NCBI RefSeq assembly: GCF_965638725.1
Contig: NC_134949.1
Location: forward strand, 50,682,151-50,746,150
Length of the DNA: 64,000 nucleotides
DNA from: Aptenodytes patagonicus
Taxonomy: Eukaryota; Chordata; Aves; Sphenisciformes; Spheniscidae
Direction of reading: 5' to 3'
Shown here: piece by piece, positions 14,069 to 28,733 of the stretch
How the letters are laid out: every line of letters begins with the position of its first letter
Numbering within the stretch: position 1 is the stretch's first letter
Program-made: the position numbers and the translations under genes
The notes under the pieces: model-generated
Told to the model about the DNA's origin: nothing
Databases searched by the model: none
Seen by the model: the letters and a program-made list of their open reading frames with translations, nothing else

Positions 14069-17000
14069 ACTACCACCAGCCTTGTCACGTGATTTTAAAG
14101 CAAACAGCGACCCCTCAGCAACCACAGCTGTCACCAGGAAGAGAAAGAGCATTCATCCTCACAGAGCACAACTGCCCCACTACCAGCAATGCTGCAGACC
14201 CCCACAGATGGGGAGATGATACAGAGCACACAGGTGCATGCCCCGGCGGCGGCAGAGCCAAGTCACAGGCAGCGAAGACATCCCTTTTTTTCTAAGCAGT
14301 CTGACCATAAATATAAGCAGTAATCAAGAACATGTGAGATGATGTCTCCTCTCAAAAAAAATAGTCTTCGGATGGATTTAAACTCAGGTGGCAAACTCCT
14401 GGTAACTGAGGCTGTTTTCCACTGGAATTACATTTTTTTATTATTATTTGAGGGAATAAATGTGATACTGCTTGCCTAGATCTTTTTTTACCAAAGAGAA
14501 AAGAGCATTTTTCCCCTCTGGTAGTTTTCAGTTGTGGCAGAGAGCTTTAGTGGAGGGGAGTGGACATCTGAGAGCACGCAGCAGCCCTCCAGTCAGGGTG
14601 TGAAGCGAGACAGGCAGCAGTGGTGTGCCATACTATCCACGGTGTCATATGAAGCAGTTCTGGTTTCTGAAGCAAGCTCAGTGACAGCCACCACCTCCAT
14701 GGGGGTGAGGAGCAGGTAACCAGCCAGGATCACTGAAGATGTCCTGCTGCCCAGTTGGTTGAAGAAGCACCAGTCTCTGGGCCTCTCCCACAGGTGAACC
14801 ATGTCCCACCCTGCCCTGCTCCCACCTGGAGAAACCCAGAGCTGATACCTCCCCAAAAGCAGCAGTTCGTGTCACACCCAGCTCTACCTTGTTCCCCCCC
14901 TCCCCTTCCTTCCCCTCTTTAACACTCCTTCTGACCCCCAGTAGCCCCAGCTCTGGCTTAGATGTTGCCCTGAAACCTTCTTTCTGTAGAAGGTGGTTTC
15001 CTGCTGCAGGAAGTCACAGTTCCCCTTAGACTTCACCAAAATAAATCACCTCTTATCCTTCACCTGCATTTTCAACAAAACAGATGAGTTATAATCTGTG
15101 GGTATTTTGCTTAACAAAATGATAGGTAAAAATGCTCTCATTTCATCAGGCTGTTCTTTCTCCCATGCCATGTGAATGGCAGAAGGAAGAAAGCCCAGAA
15201 ACTCATCAAAAGAAGAGCGGAGTTTGTCTCTTCTCCTCACCATCTGTGGTGCTCTGCAGTGAGATGGCAGCTGCCATGTTACTGCTGCAGAGAGCAAGCC
15301 CTCTCAGTATGGGGAAATGCAATAAGGGACTGAGAGAACTTATTCTATCCCAAGTGTATGAACCCTTTTTCTTGGTTTTAATTTCACATAGTCTCATATC
15401 CCACAAGTTTAAGCTTGAGCTTCACATTCAGATAATCCCTCAGGACCGCTACATGAAATTTGGTGTTAAATGATCAAATTTATATACTTTCTCTTTATTT
15501 GGTTCCATTAATCACTCCATGGCCCATTTTATCCAAATGTCTTGCAAGCTTTTCAGTAAATCTAGATTTTTTTTATTTCTAGTGAACTTGCCTGGTTTTC
15601 AGTTTGACGAGGAGTGCTGCGCAAGCCACGAGCTGGGATGTCCTCACTGCTGTGTCCAGGGCAGCTCTGCAGCCCCAGGAATGGCATCCAAGGGCAGGTC
15701 CCAAAAGCCCACTGACTGATGGCAGGAGAGGGCAATTTTTAGAAGTTCAACAGAATAGCCCAGTCTGAAGCATTAAATTTCCCCTCCAAAACTGAAAGCA
15801 AGTAGCAGTCATAAGAACTAGAAAAATATGTACTACCATCTTGTGTCCACATTAGCCTTATTACATACAAAAATAAAAATCTTATTAAGACCAGTCAAGT
15901 GTCCAAAAATGACCAAGTCAAACTATATCATACAGCAGAGGTCTTCTTAGCCTGAAGTTACCCCAAAAGCTTTCAGAGAGCCCCAAACGAGGAAAAGCCT
16001 TTTAAGGGCACCATAGTTCACTGCTCAACCGTGACTTCCCCTGCCAGAAACGCTGACATGGGCAGGTAAGTAAAGCCTTCGGTACCCCTTTGGATACAGC
16101 AGTTTTGTACCAGTAGAAAGTTGTTCTCAACTGTTTCCCATCTGTAGCCCAACTCAGTCTCTGCCAGGAGCAACCAACCACATTTTGGATGTGTCAGTGT
16201 GAGGGAACGTGACATCTGGGGTAGGGAGAGAGGATGGGGAAAGTATTGCACAGCAGCGCAATACTGTGGCTATTCAGTTGAAACACGTGCCAATTTTGGT
16301 GGTTTCATTGAGCTGTTTACAAAAAAGGAAGATGAAGAGATAAAAATATAAATGTTATTGATGCCTGTAGCATGGGCATTGTGTAAGAAAGGGATTTTAT
16401 GAAGAGACTGTAAAACACTGTGTTCTGAAGAGTACCAAGCAATGGTAATCTGCCTATAACATCATACAAGAGTGCTCTAAGGGCAAAAAAGACGCTGAGC
16501 AGACCAGAACAAGGAGACTCCTCCACTCCCATGCATACAAAAAAGCTGTTAGCAAAAATGCAGGGAGGCTTCCTCAAGAAACCAAATTGAAAAGAGCGCC
16601 CAAACTGAAAGCATCTCTCCATACTATGAAAGCATTTTTCATTCTCACAAGCATGGAAGCGAAGGAGCTGGGAGTGGCAGTTTACAGCCAAGGACACGGA
16701 GAGTCTTCACAGCACCCTGTGATGGAGCCAGGATGAATCCACCTGGAAGCCACTACGAGATTACTCTAATGTTTGGTTCAGACAGAATAGTCATCTGCTC
16801 TTCCGGTGGTACAAAGTGTGGCAGCATAACATGGAAAAGTCATGGATTAATTTAGCTCCATCTTCAAAACTGAGCTAAAATAATCCATTCAGAAAGATAT
16901 CTGCATAACACTGTGGGTATTACACCAGTCCAAAAGAAAAGAAAATTACTAGTCACAGACAGAAGGAATTAAAGAAGGGAATGAGAACAAGGAAGTCTTA

Positions 17001-20000
17001 GGGTGCCAAAATGTAGACTGAGTCGAATTTAGGGTTCAGACTTCCTTGATTACCATAAGCACTCTTTAACCCTAGAAAATGTGAAGTAACATGAGTTATC
17101 TTAACCCACATTCACTGAAATTTAGGCAACAGTGTGTACGCTTGCCTCGGCAGTGGCTCAGAACATGCATGTGTACATTTAGTGCAGCAATGTTGAAGAA
17201 TAAATTAAGATACAGTAATTGGATTGTGAGTCATTGGCCTTAGAGTGAAAGGAAATTGGTAAGATTGAGAAGCTCAGTGAAATAGGCTAGTGGGTATGCA
17301 TGGAGGAAAGGGAGCAGTTGGAGGATTGGGAGGAACCCCCACAAGTGAGCAAACACAGTGTCCTCTAAGAAGGAAAAGACAGAGAAGGTGGATGCCGAGG
17401 AAAGCATGGGAAGGAGGTCTTGTCAAATACTGCAGTCCTTGCAGAAGTAATCTATCCATGATAAGACCATGAAAGAAGCTTTGAGTAAGAAGCTAAGGCA
17501 GACCAACAAGGCATGGAGACCGTAGGCACAAGATGTAGCAAGACAGAGAGGTGGAGGTGTTAGACAAAGAAAGCAAGACACTGCTGGATTCCTGCACTGT
17601 CTCTAGACTGTTCTCAGTGTGTTTGTTAGGAGGAGCTGATGTCTTTTAGATTGGATGCATTTGGCAGGATGCAGGCATACATGTTTGACTTCCAAAAAGA
17701 GATAAACTGAAGTTTGGAATAGACATCTAGGTTAGACAGTATAAGGTGTGCATTAGTTTTATGGGGACACTAAGGAGATAGCTGAAGCCACTGGTCCCAT
17801 TTTTAGATGGTTAAATTTTGTTTTGGAGAATCCATCTTTAGGAGTTCTTATATCAGTCCCATTACATCAGTGTATACACCTACAACCCTGTAAATACACC
17901 CTTGGGGCAGCTCACACGAGGTTTTCAGCTTGGGCATGGAGTGTTTCAGCTCATACACTTATTTGGAGCACCCTTCTCCCCAGCTGCCCACAGCTTTGAA
18001 AAGCTCAAATTAAACATTGCCATGTGCCTTGCACAAAGCTGGTGACGGTTTTTGCAGGTTAGTTTACATGGGTTCACAAGACTAGGTGGAAACTTATCCA
18101 AGCTTACCACCGTTTCTGTACTCCCTAAATGCTACGGGCTCCCAGGTGCTGTGCTTCCAGCACTCCCTTTGCTGCACCTTAAACTGACTGCCCTTCCTGC
18201 AGCAGGAGCAGCCAAGCCCTGTGGTCGAGCGAACGAGGAAGGCAGGCAGGAAGAGGGCCCACTGCACGTGCAGCAGTCAGTGTCCAGCATTCGGTGCATG
18301 AAATTACATTATTCCCTAAATACGTGCCACAATCACATCAGCATGTATCCCACTGCAAGACTCTCATCCAGTTCTTACAGGTCTTAATGTTGTCAGCACT
18401 GGATGCCGGCTCATGGTTGCTGTGATAAATGTCCAAGGAAGGACTTATGATAGGACAGTGGTATTCACCCACCAGAAGTGGGAAGGAGGCTTTCTAGCTT
18501 TTAAACTGCAGTTATTGCTTCACCCTTGTTTACCCTATTCTTTCTTGTCAGTTGAATAGGAATTTAAAAGCAGAACCAAATTTTTTTTATATATAAACAT
18601 TTGTGGTAAGCACTGAGCCACAACAGTGTCGCAACCAAAACACAGTTGCTCAACGGCACCTGTTAGTGCAATTACTTTGACATAAAATGTGTTCTTTACT
18701 GTTGTCTACAGGGAAAAGCAGCAGCAGCCTGTTACCCTGCAGCTCCAGCTGGCAACAAAATTTGTTACCTTGATCTTGCATAATATTGCAGATGAAAATA
18801 ACAGAATTCCAGTGATCAAACTTGTTTTTTACTTATTACCAAGTGCAAGCTATACCCTGCAACAAGATAACCTTGAGAAACAAGACTAAACCAAGCTGCT
18901 TATTTACAGATAAATATTTTCATGGGACTTGAATTTATATGCATCAAGGAAAGCATACCTGAGGGCATATTTTTCCTTTATTTTTCTCCATGGATGAGTT
19001 AGGGCTAGAGAGAAGGCAGAGTCTTAACAACAGTCATCTATTTCTTTCTGCATTCTCACAAACCCTTCCACAGTCCTAAGTAGGGGGGAGACTCCAAAGT
19101 AGTGGTTAAAGGCAAAAGGGCAACCATATAATTAGGATCCAATCAGAAGTTCTGCCAAGTTTCTCCTAAAATAACTGTCATTGTAGAGTGCACAGTGCAG
19201 ATGTTACCCATATATTTAGGGTTAATGGGTTTTATGGTTGTTAAAGACTATTTCTAAGAGGTATGTGAAAGATAACTGAAGTGAGCAAGAGCAAGCCAGG
19301 GAGGTTCTAGTCCCCTGCAACGGGGCATGTACTTCTGGTGGGAATGGTGTACAGGTTCATAAACTTAAAAAAAGGTGAAACTGCATTAGCCAGTGTGGAA
19401 GGTCAAAGAGACACATCTTCTTAGCAGGCCTACAGGGAGCCTAATCCATAGGTCTCTGGGGAACCACATGAAATTGCGACATTTCCTGACAGTGGGCTCT
19501 TGGAGCAGATTTTTATACATCTATGTGCAAGAAGCAACACAGGGAAATACAGTGGTAGGCATGGGCTGTCCAAGGCCTTCTGGAGGGCTCGGGATTGGCA
19601 TAGCTCTCTATCTCCTTTGCAGAACTGTAGCACAAGTACGATAATTTGGCTCTGACAGTGTCTACACGGTTTTGACACCATTACAGCAATGTATAGTGCC
19701 TTACAGACAGTCTATACAGTTATGCTAAAGCCAACTTTGTTGGAATAAAGGCAGAAAAAAGTTGCGAAGGAAGCAGATGGAAGGGTAAAAAAATGCATCT
19801 ATCTGTGAAATGAAAGAGCATGATAGAGATGCTAAAGTTATGATGGACAGTTTTCATTATCAAGATATGACTTCAGGCTAATGGACCAAATACTGAGAGT
19901 CAATACTCAGAATAAGCATGGGTTAAGGGCTTTTCTCACAGAACATGCTCAATGGCCCACAGGATAAGGTCTTATTGTATGATGGAGTGAGGTCTGCAGA

Positions 20001-21285
20001 GAACGGGCTCATCCCACCATTTAATGGAAGTGCTGGGAGCTGGTAAAATTTAGGTTGCGCCCCACAGAGCCAAGGAAAACACCATGAAAGTGGGGCCCTG
20101 TAGCAGTTGTAAAGGAGACTCAAGAAGAAATGGAATTTGAGAAACCTGAAAGTGGAGCCACAAATCTATGTTTAGCGTCTATTCACAGCAGTGAGTAGCA
20201 GACTGGGAGAGGTCTCTAAGCTCGTTGTTCATTTTTCTATTTTTATATATTCTTTTTACCTTTAAAATTGGAAAAGAAAGAATCTCAAAAAATGAACAAA
20301 AAGCACACAAAAGGACACCTGAGGGAAAAAGGTTGTTCTTTATAACTTGCAAAGCTAACATTGTATAACAACAGAAGGAATAAATGTCAAAGAAAACATT
20401 GTGTACAATGCTAGCAAAAGGGCATTACTCATAGCCTGATATAAACAACTAACAACTCCCATCTGGCAACAAAAGTCATTGCGAAGGGAAACACACTAAA
20501 ACTCCTGCCGTTGATAACTGAGGCCTGTTATGGGAAATGCCTGCAGGATCCAACTGTGATTGCAGCAGAGGGAAGGGAAATGACATGCTCATGTCCAAAA
20601 TAGCTTGGAGTCTGACAGTATTTGAGGCATTTCAAAATAGCACACATTCAGAAATGAAAAGCAAGTAAAAGTGGACACTGAGTACAGAGCAGTTCAGGCA
20701 GCTCAGCTCTGAGATGGCTCCTTGCCTCTGACTTCTTCATGATGGAGCACCCACGTTACCATCAGCCCTAACATCCCATTCAGAAGAGGGAAGAACAGAG
20801 CCAGGCGGCGGCGGTTCAAACTGAAAAATATAGGTGAAACTCTTCGGGAGAAGAAAAACAGAAACTAAAAATGAGGAATTTTTGATAATTCCAGAGAAGG
20901 AATTGTCATTCACAGAGAGCTTGAGCCAGAGCCCACCGAAGCCAAAAAGAGCCTTGCTGTGAGATTCAGTGGGCTTTGGCTCATGTCCATAGGCTAAACG
21001 CTTTCTCTGGCAAGTCTACAGAGTGATTCAGCCCCAAACTGCTCAGCACAGCCAAATTCAAAAGCCCTATTCATATTCTAAAAAAGGCAACTGGACATCA
21101 TTCCATAGTCCCAGTTGCACAATTGTCTTCAAACAGGTGGCAGAAACAACATCCGTCGCCGGCCAGAAAACCAAAGAGAAAGTCAGGAGCCTGTGCTAGA
21201 GCAAGATTTTATATCTAACACTCGTACTATGCAACCAATTTAACATTTTCCATTGAGATTACTGTCCTTAAAAGCACTGGCCAGG

Positions 21286-21306
21286 TTTTTCTTTTTTTTT
21301 TTTTTT
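21286..21306 (+). repeat. T-rich run followed by an acceptor-like CAG
   Basis: Twenty T and one C are followed by TGATTTCACTGCAG ending at 21321, which looks like a 3' splice site. It may equally be the antisense poly(A) remnant of a retroposed sequence. Neither is established. Confidence 0.6.
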
Positions 21307-24300
21307 CTGATTTCACTGCAGAACTAATATATTCATCTCCTCTTACAGGAAATCGTATTAGTATGTGGAACTGATACAGCAAACAGTAGCAGGCATGGTG
21401 AGATACTTGAGGGGCTTTCCATTATTGCAGGAAGAAAGATACCTAGAAATTAAATCAGCATTTTTGAATAAAGGTATTAGTATTTTGGATAAAGGAGATT
21501 GGAGAAGAGTACATCTCACAGAACAGGAATTTCTGGTGGGAAGAAAACAGCTATTTTTACAGACTACCCGGGAAGGATGCAAATCAATAGGCATAAAGAT
21601 ACATCATTGGGCCCATCTTTTGTAAATAGAGCTTTTTCAAAAGATCATAGTTTCCAGCCTTTATAAGACTAATATCCTAAATCCCAAATTACACCAAAAT
21701 GAGCATGGAGAAGAATGCAGTGAGAATGGAAGGAAGCAGTGAGTCAGTCAGCCAAACCTCTGCCAAGGTTTTCCGCTCTGAGCAAGAGAAGATTGAATTA
21801 TATGCAAGCAGCACCAGCCTATGATATACAGAGGTTAAAATGCAAATAATGTATCTCATGCTTTGCAATACCTAAGCAGAAGATGCTTCAGTGATTATTT
21901 AGTTTTATAGCCGGACCAAGTATTTGTGATGAATATGTTTCTATCTCCCCACAACTCCCAGGGAATTTAAGGGAAAAAAATAATTCAGACTTTACCTATC
22001 TGATAGGGGGAGAGACTAAAAAGTAATAGGGAAACGTTTAAATAGTGATTATTGACATTTCCATTTTGACATTTTTAAAATTGAAAGGCTTGTTTGGAAG
22101 AGGTGAAATGTTTATTTCAATATTTTTCTAAATGAAAGTTTTACTTTTCCTTTCAAAACAACATTTTTTGCTTTAAAACAATCCAGCTGACAAGGAAAAA
22201 GATGTTGAAGATCCCACAAATTTAAAAAAAAGTTTTTAATTTAGCTTAAAATTTGAATAGCCTACCTTCTGCTTGACTCAGACTCTTCTCTCCTCACACT
22301 CCCCTCTAGTTTTTCAGATTTGGGCCAATGAACAAAAACATCTATTATTTACACGTGTTGTTTGAACAATAACATAGGGTGAATCTGCAATGTAGTGATG
22401 CTCCAAGAGAACAGGCAATATCTTGGCAAGGGAAGAAGAGCTCCTTATGAGAACAACACTGCTGAATTCCCTGTTGCTTTGTGCTCATTGTAAACAGTTC
22501 ATGCAAGGTCAATGTCTGTAGCACACCTTCACTATCTTAAGGCAATATTCCTTACCCATTTGCAACTGCTGTAAATAGCTACAGGATAATACACCATCAG
22601 GCCCTACAGGTCCACAACATAAGTAAATGTTGGATGGTGTTGCAGCACAAAGCGGTCCTAGAAACCCCTCGATGAGAGAAAGCAAAGAATATAACTAACT
22701 TTCCAAAGAATTAGAAGGCCAAGTTTTCATCATCAGTGGAGAAATCCTGGCCATGCTTTAAATCATAAAAAAGCTCTCAGAAACTTCAGTGAGAACAGAA
22801 ATTCAAGAAAGTATGCACCAGCTTCCCTATGGACAATTTATTTCCTTTTGTCTTGAACTTAATGTAGGGGTGGTTTTGCTTTCTTTTTTTTTTTAGTCCT
22901 GGGCAAGGACACAAGGAGGAAATCTCCATTCTGTGATAATAGGTGCATGTAGGAACTCGTTGAAGAAGAAACAATGAAGTGCATTCCTATTTGCATTTCT
23001 GAACTTCTGCAGTTTTACTGTTCACATACTTCTAGCACTAAAACATAAAGAATCATATAAGCATTCCTATTTACACTTTTTGTCATTTTTCACCAAGAAA
23101 AGGATCTTGAAGAGCTTGCCTTATGTTTGATTAAAACGCCAAAATTAATTTTGTGATAAACATTCATATTTAATAGAGTTTACTACAACCCCTTCCAAAG
23201 GAGGAGGAAAAAGAAGAATTAAAAAAACTACAGGCAGGGAAAGGAACATGTCACACAGCTATGCTCCAAATACTCCCCACTCGAGCTCTGCTTCAGCTTG
23301 GTAGAAATGAGAACAACTGGGTAGATCCGAGAACTGCTGCCTTTTGCCATCCCACTCCCCTCCTCTCTGGCTGGGAGGAGAACAGGGTAGCAGAAAAAAT
23401 TCCCCTGGTGAACTGTAACCTGTGTTTAACAGTCCTGAGGCCAAATTATATAACTGAATCAACATACTTTGATCTCTTACTATCACTTTTCTACCTTTTT
23501 ATCTCACATAAATCATTCAGCTTTCCTCTCTGAATTTCTCCCATTCCCCTGTAAACACACCCGTTTGCAGTCTGCTGTGGAGTTCTGACCTTGTCTTCAA
23601 AATCCCACCAACGTGACAAAAGGTGCATCGACCTTGCCAAGGAAGAAAGACAACGGCAAGTTGTGCAGGTTTGCTTTCCCAGGCAATTCTAGACATACAA
23701 GAAATTTATAACTGAGAAGTTTAAACATGTTGTAAGAATATAAATATGCTGTATACAGTGCATAGTAATAAGTCTTAACAGGAACACTTCTAAATACTTT
23801 GGCAAACAATCAAACAGTATTAAAAAGCTGTCTTTCCTCACTCCACATTGTAATGTTTTCAGTTTCTTATTGTTAAATTAAATGAACACATGAAATGACA
23901 AGAGTTGAAAGGAAAAGGTGTATTGCAGAGCCTCCCCAGTCACGAGCTAAATGTGTAGATAATTAATTCTGACCAGCCATATGGCCTATTGTGCCACATC
24001 TCTACTGTTTTCTATTCCTATATAGATAAAGTGCAGTAAAACTACACTAACGTTGCAGAGTCAGCATTCAAAAGGTTGAAAATGCCAGAATGAATGCTGC
24101 TTGGGCAACATCAATCCAACCGCTTATGCGAATGCACTCAGATACAGTCTTAATTTTATAACCACACATTTCTTCCCCGCCCTCTCCCACCCTGCCTCAG
24201 TGTGCGCAGCGGACTCAACACGCAGCTATTTCAAATTCTATTTCTTGCTTTCTTTTTGAAGGTTGATTAAACTAAAGAAGAATGGGCACATAATCTGGCA

Positions 24301-24946
24301 GTGAATTTCACAGACGTTTGCTGCCAGTGAAGAAACTGGCATTTCATTCCAGGCTGCGGATAGGGGTATGCACAGGAGAAGACCATATGCTCTTGTCTTG
24401 ACCTATCTGCCCTGACCAAACTGTCCTGCTCTTGTCTGTTTCTTCCCTATGCCTTCTACTTTTTTCTCCCACTCCCAGCCTTCCCACTTCAGCCTCCTTA
24501 TCCAAGGCCCAAACATTCCCTGTTGCCCTATTCACAGTCGCAATCTTCCCAACATTTTTCATGTAAATACCCTCCATTCCCAATCCAGTTTTCTCTATCA
24601 ATTTCCTAGGTTTCCCCACAGCCCCTCCTTTGGTCTCACTCTCCCAGACCCTCATGTTTCTACTCTCTTTCCACCACTAAGCATTTCCAGCTCATCCTTC
24701 ATGATCCTTATCTTAGTAAGTAACCCTCTACCACCACCAGGCTTGAACCTTAGCTCTTTATCACTCCTCATACAAGACAAATTAACTCCTCTTCCAGAAC
24801 ACCTGAGCAGCCACAAGCAGTCTCCTTACCTTCTACAAGGGCTCCTGGCACCCAGGTATCACCCTTCAACCGGGAAAAGCAGCACCAAAGCAAGTCCTGA
24901 TTCGAGGAAGGCACCCTGGAGCTAGCATATGTCTGTGAATGACAGA

Positions 24947-25075
24947 TTTCTTTTTCTTCTTTTCTTTCCTTTATCTTCTTTTTCTCCTCCTCCTTTATCT
25001 CCTTTATCTTATTTTTCTCCTTCATCTTCTTTTTCATTTTTTCCCCTTTTGCTTTGTCTCTTTTTCCCATTTTCT
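24947..25075 (+). repeat. polypyrimidine tract
   Basis: About 130 bp of almost pure C/T, built of TTTCTT, CTCCT and TTATCTT-like units with occasional A. The minus strand is correspondingly purine-rich. It is low-complexity DNA with no coding potential. Confidence 0.85.
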
Positions 25076-28000
25076 GACAATTTAGCTGCCAAACTGTAAC
25101 AAGTCTCAGCAGAGCACATAGGAAGAGATTTTTTTAAAATGTTCCGGTTGGCCAACACCAGTCAATTTGTCCAAAGGAGAAGGCAGCAAAAAGAAAATTC
25201 CTTAAAAATAAAAAACCTTGTCAGGTTTCAGAATGTCATTTCAGAGCTATAGAGGTGCAAGTGTTCCCCAATGAATTCATTGAGGGGTTGAGGTTTTTTT
25301 CCTTTTTATTAAGAAAAACACCTTTTCTCTTAAAAGTGGCTTTCAGAAGAGACTTAACTATTTTGCCTTTAAAGTTTTTTTCCAGAAATATTCCATCCAA
25401 GGCAGATAGCCATTTTGGAAAATTTCATATGGACATATTTCCTCAGAAAGATCCTTGTGGGCCCACAAAACCTGAGCTATTCCACCCAAATGGTCATCCT
25501 GCTTCCACCCTGCCTCCTAATAAAACACTTTGGTTTCTTAATCAAAGCAGATTTTTATAAGATTTCATTTTTTTCCTCCAAATGAGTGTGTTTTCTGTGT
25601 TTTGTCACAAGTGAGTAAGATTTCTTTTTTTCCTCTTGAAAACTCAGTTACTGGAAAATGGAAATGTGGCTCATTGTAAAGCACTTGAGATAACTCAAAT
25701 AAAATCATGTGTATCCATCGCACTCCTGATACTTAGGAGTATCAGCGAAATCTGAGAGACATGCAATTCAGAAACCCCTCCAAGCAAGTCTACACACAAT
25801 GGTTTGGAAACACTCCCTGATTTTTTGTTGCAGTTTAGTTTGGCTGATGTGCACTTTGGGAAAAAAAGTGTACATCTTTTTCCTGCAAAGATTGACCTAC
25901 ATGCTTAGTTTTACCATTTGAAAAGTCAGTAAGATTAAATACATGCACAAATCTTTGAAGAGGTAAGGCCTAAACAACCTTCTGATGGAAGTACAGGAGG
26001 ATATGTGTGATCATGGATGACATCTTCTTTTTCTCTCTAGATACTACAAAGGCTAATTGCAGTCTGCAGCAACTTACAGATTAATTATCAACTACACACT
26101 AAGTTTTTTCATTTCTTTCCTCCTTTCTTCCTTCTTCTAGCTGACAGCTGGTAGTTTTACTTTGTTCTTACTTTGAAAGTGCCTACATTTTACTGGTAGT
26201 AAGTCCTCTCAAAGAATGCTGCTTGGAGTTTCTTGCAGCACAGAGGGTCTTCCAATCAATCCCATTTCTTCTGGCAGCGAGTCCAGAGATTTCCAGCAAC
26301 CCACTTTGAGTGGATCAGAGCAATGGAAATACCCTTGAAGACTTCTAGACAGGGCAGGTCTGCTCTGGAGCACTTACAGCTCAAAGATAATTACCACATA
26401 TTTCCAAGAGAAACTCTGACCTGGTGGCAAAAAGGTACACTACCACACTGGTGAGAAAAGGCATTCAGGATGATTTAAAAAAAAAGAAAAAAAAAACAAA
26501 GCAAAACAAAACAGTCTGGGGGTTTTTTTACTGGACTCTAGAAATTATGCTTTTCTGACTTTTTTCTTTGGAAATGAACCACCTAACTGCATTGTTTTTG
26601 AAGACGACTATCAAATGCTTTGTGGACTCCAGCAGATAAGACACTGTAATATAGTTGCTCATAGACTCGCTGGTGTAAGTAGGCTAAATTTCCACAGAGG
26701 CTGCGCTGGGAGAAACCCTTTGAAGTCAGTCCTACAGCAGATGTTGAATCTCACTCCTGAGACAGAGAAAATATCTATCAAATGCCATGCACCTCTGACA
26801 GACTCTGGCTGGGAGACAAAACTCATAATGAACATAGAGAATAGGGCCTGATCCACTGAAGCAAATCTGTGCATATCTTAGGAAACTAACTTTATTTAAG
26901 GTATTTGTATTAAAACAAAACAAAATGCTAAAGTAGAATTAGCATCAAAAGCACATGAAAGATCAAATAACTCACTATGCTTATAATCCAATTATTAATA
27001 TAACAGCTTCAGTGGTTCAAAGAAACACTGCGCTAGTGGAACCTGCAGCGGAACGAAATGGAGCTTGGAATGAGCTGCCGTGCAGAAAGTGGAGAAGGTT
27101 TCACTAAAAGGACCTCAAGAGACTATCACTATGTCAGCCTGAAAAGAGAGTGGGACCCATCCCGTGTGTCGCTTCAGCAACCCCAGATGTCAAAAGAATC
27201 ACTTACCGCATTAAAAAAACTAAAGATGGAAGGTTGAGAGGACTGATAAAAATGCAAATTGAAATGGCCAAAAAATCATGAAGTATGAGCAATGGAAATG
27301 AACCCAGAAAACCATTTGGCCAGGAGGTTAGAAAGCATGAGTCAGGAGAATGATGAATGCTAATGTGCCTTAGAAAAATGTAAGGCAAATACTTATACAG
27401 AACTGGACAGAAATGAGGTTAAAAGAGCCAGTGTAGAACTGAGGGAATAACCTAAGTGTTCAGCCTAAAAAGAAGGAGCAAAGCAAATCCACTGCTGGTA
27501 GCTGAAATGTGAAAAAGTGAGAGAAATTGTAGCCTGGTTTAGCATGTCAGAAGTGGGATCACTCAGGAGATGAACACACCTCAATCACCACAGACATATA
27601 CTGTCTGTTATAAAACATGTCATAATTAGAAAACCAAAATTCAATAACCAGGGTCCCACTAGGTGGTACATAACCATTCAGCACAGTATACAAAGAAATA
27701 GCAATGGTTAACAAGAAAACCAGTTTATCTTCTTTATCAGCCTCAACACACATTATGTAGACACAGACTTAGGGCATGGACAAATTCAGTATTGGCTAGC
27801 ATATTACACTGTTATCATTCTTTGCCAAGAACTACATTTTCAAAATAACCCACTAATTGTGCATCAGTTAATTCGAGATCCCAAGTATCAGGCACTTAAG
27901 CGTTTACCGTCAGCAGTGTTCTGCACTTAACTCTCTCTCCATTGAAGCTCCTGTTCTGAGCATCCTGTCCAATTCCCGAAAAACTGAAGTGCTTGTAGAG

Positions 28001-28706
28001 ACCGTTGACTTTAGCTGTCATTGTGGCCATTCAGCTTCTTGCTCTGCCAAGGTCTTGAAGCCTCAAGTTTGAGAAACTGAAACGTAGTAACCTAAAATCT
28101 GTAAAAGAACTGAAATTTGGTATGAATAATGGGTCTTTGGGGAGCCTAGCTTAATCTATGGCATATTCCGCCCCTTCTCCCTCCTCCCCACCTACCCCTG
28201 AGCCCAAAAGAAAAAGAAAACACATTTTTGGAAAGTTTTAGTAGGAAGAAAGTCCCACATCAGAGATTATTGTAAGTAAATTGTAAGAGAGCTGGTTCCC
28301 CATTAAGGATATGGCATTGACCAAGCAATCAGCAGTAAAATGTAAACAGGCAGAATGCTCAATAACTGAGAAACAGTAGAAGTTTGTAAATCATCCAAAT
28401 CAAGACAGAAACCACTTTATTAGCAGATTTAAAAAGGACCAAACTACATTTTGTGGTAGATAAAACTCAAAGAATCAGAGAGCTGAGAACCACAATGCCT
28501 TGGAAAGACATATGCTCAGGAAATACTGGATGCATACATTTATCCCACTGAGCTCCTGGCGTTGCAGGGCTGAGGCCTAAATCTGGATTTGAATTTCACA
28601 CTCTAACTCTTGCAGAAATAAGTTTATACAAACTGTCGGAAAGGTTGCGCTAGTTTCATATGTCTAATACTTAAGCTCATTCTATCCTTATAGCAGATAC
28701 ATCTAG

Positions 28707-28733
28707 ACACACACACACACACAAAAAAAAAAA
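28707..28733 (+). repeat. (AC)8 followed by A11
   Basis: Eight AC units run straight into eleven A. This is an ordinary microsatellite, perhaps grown from an old poly(A) tail. Confidence 0.9.

Noticed and set aside
13834-14152. Gly/Glu/Arg-rich open frames on the minus strand
   Set aside because: They are direct translations of the pentanucleotide array.
16317-16697. 126-codon open frame on the minus strand
   Set aside because: It begins with GTG and the sequence resembles no known family.
19215-19235. TTAGGGTTAATGGG, telomere-like
   Set aside because: There is only one intact TTAGGG unit, expected by chance.
21365-21625. 86-codon open frame after an acceptor-like site
   Set aside because: Its composition looks protein-like, but it starts with GTG and no known protein or second exon is seen.
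24449-24925. 158-codon Ser/Pro-rich frame with ATG
   Set aside because: It lies on the pyrimidine-rich strand, where stop codons are rare, and its makeup is what C/T-rich DNA encodes. No motif is recognised.
26849-26880. GGGCCTGATCC start, like the end of another reptile MITE
   Set aside because: No matching inverted end was found within a few hundred bases, so the similarity is too short to annotate.
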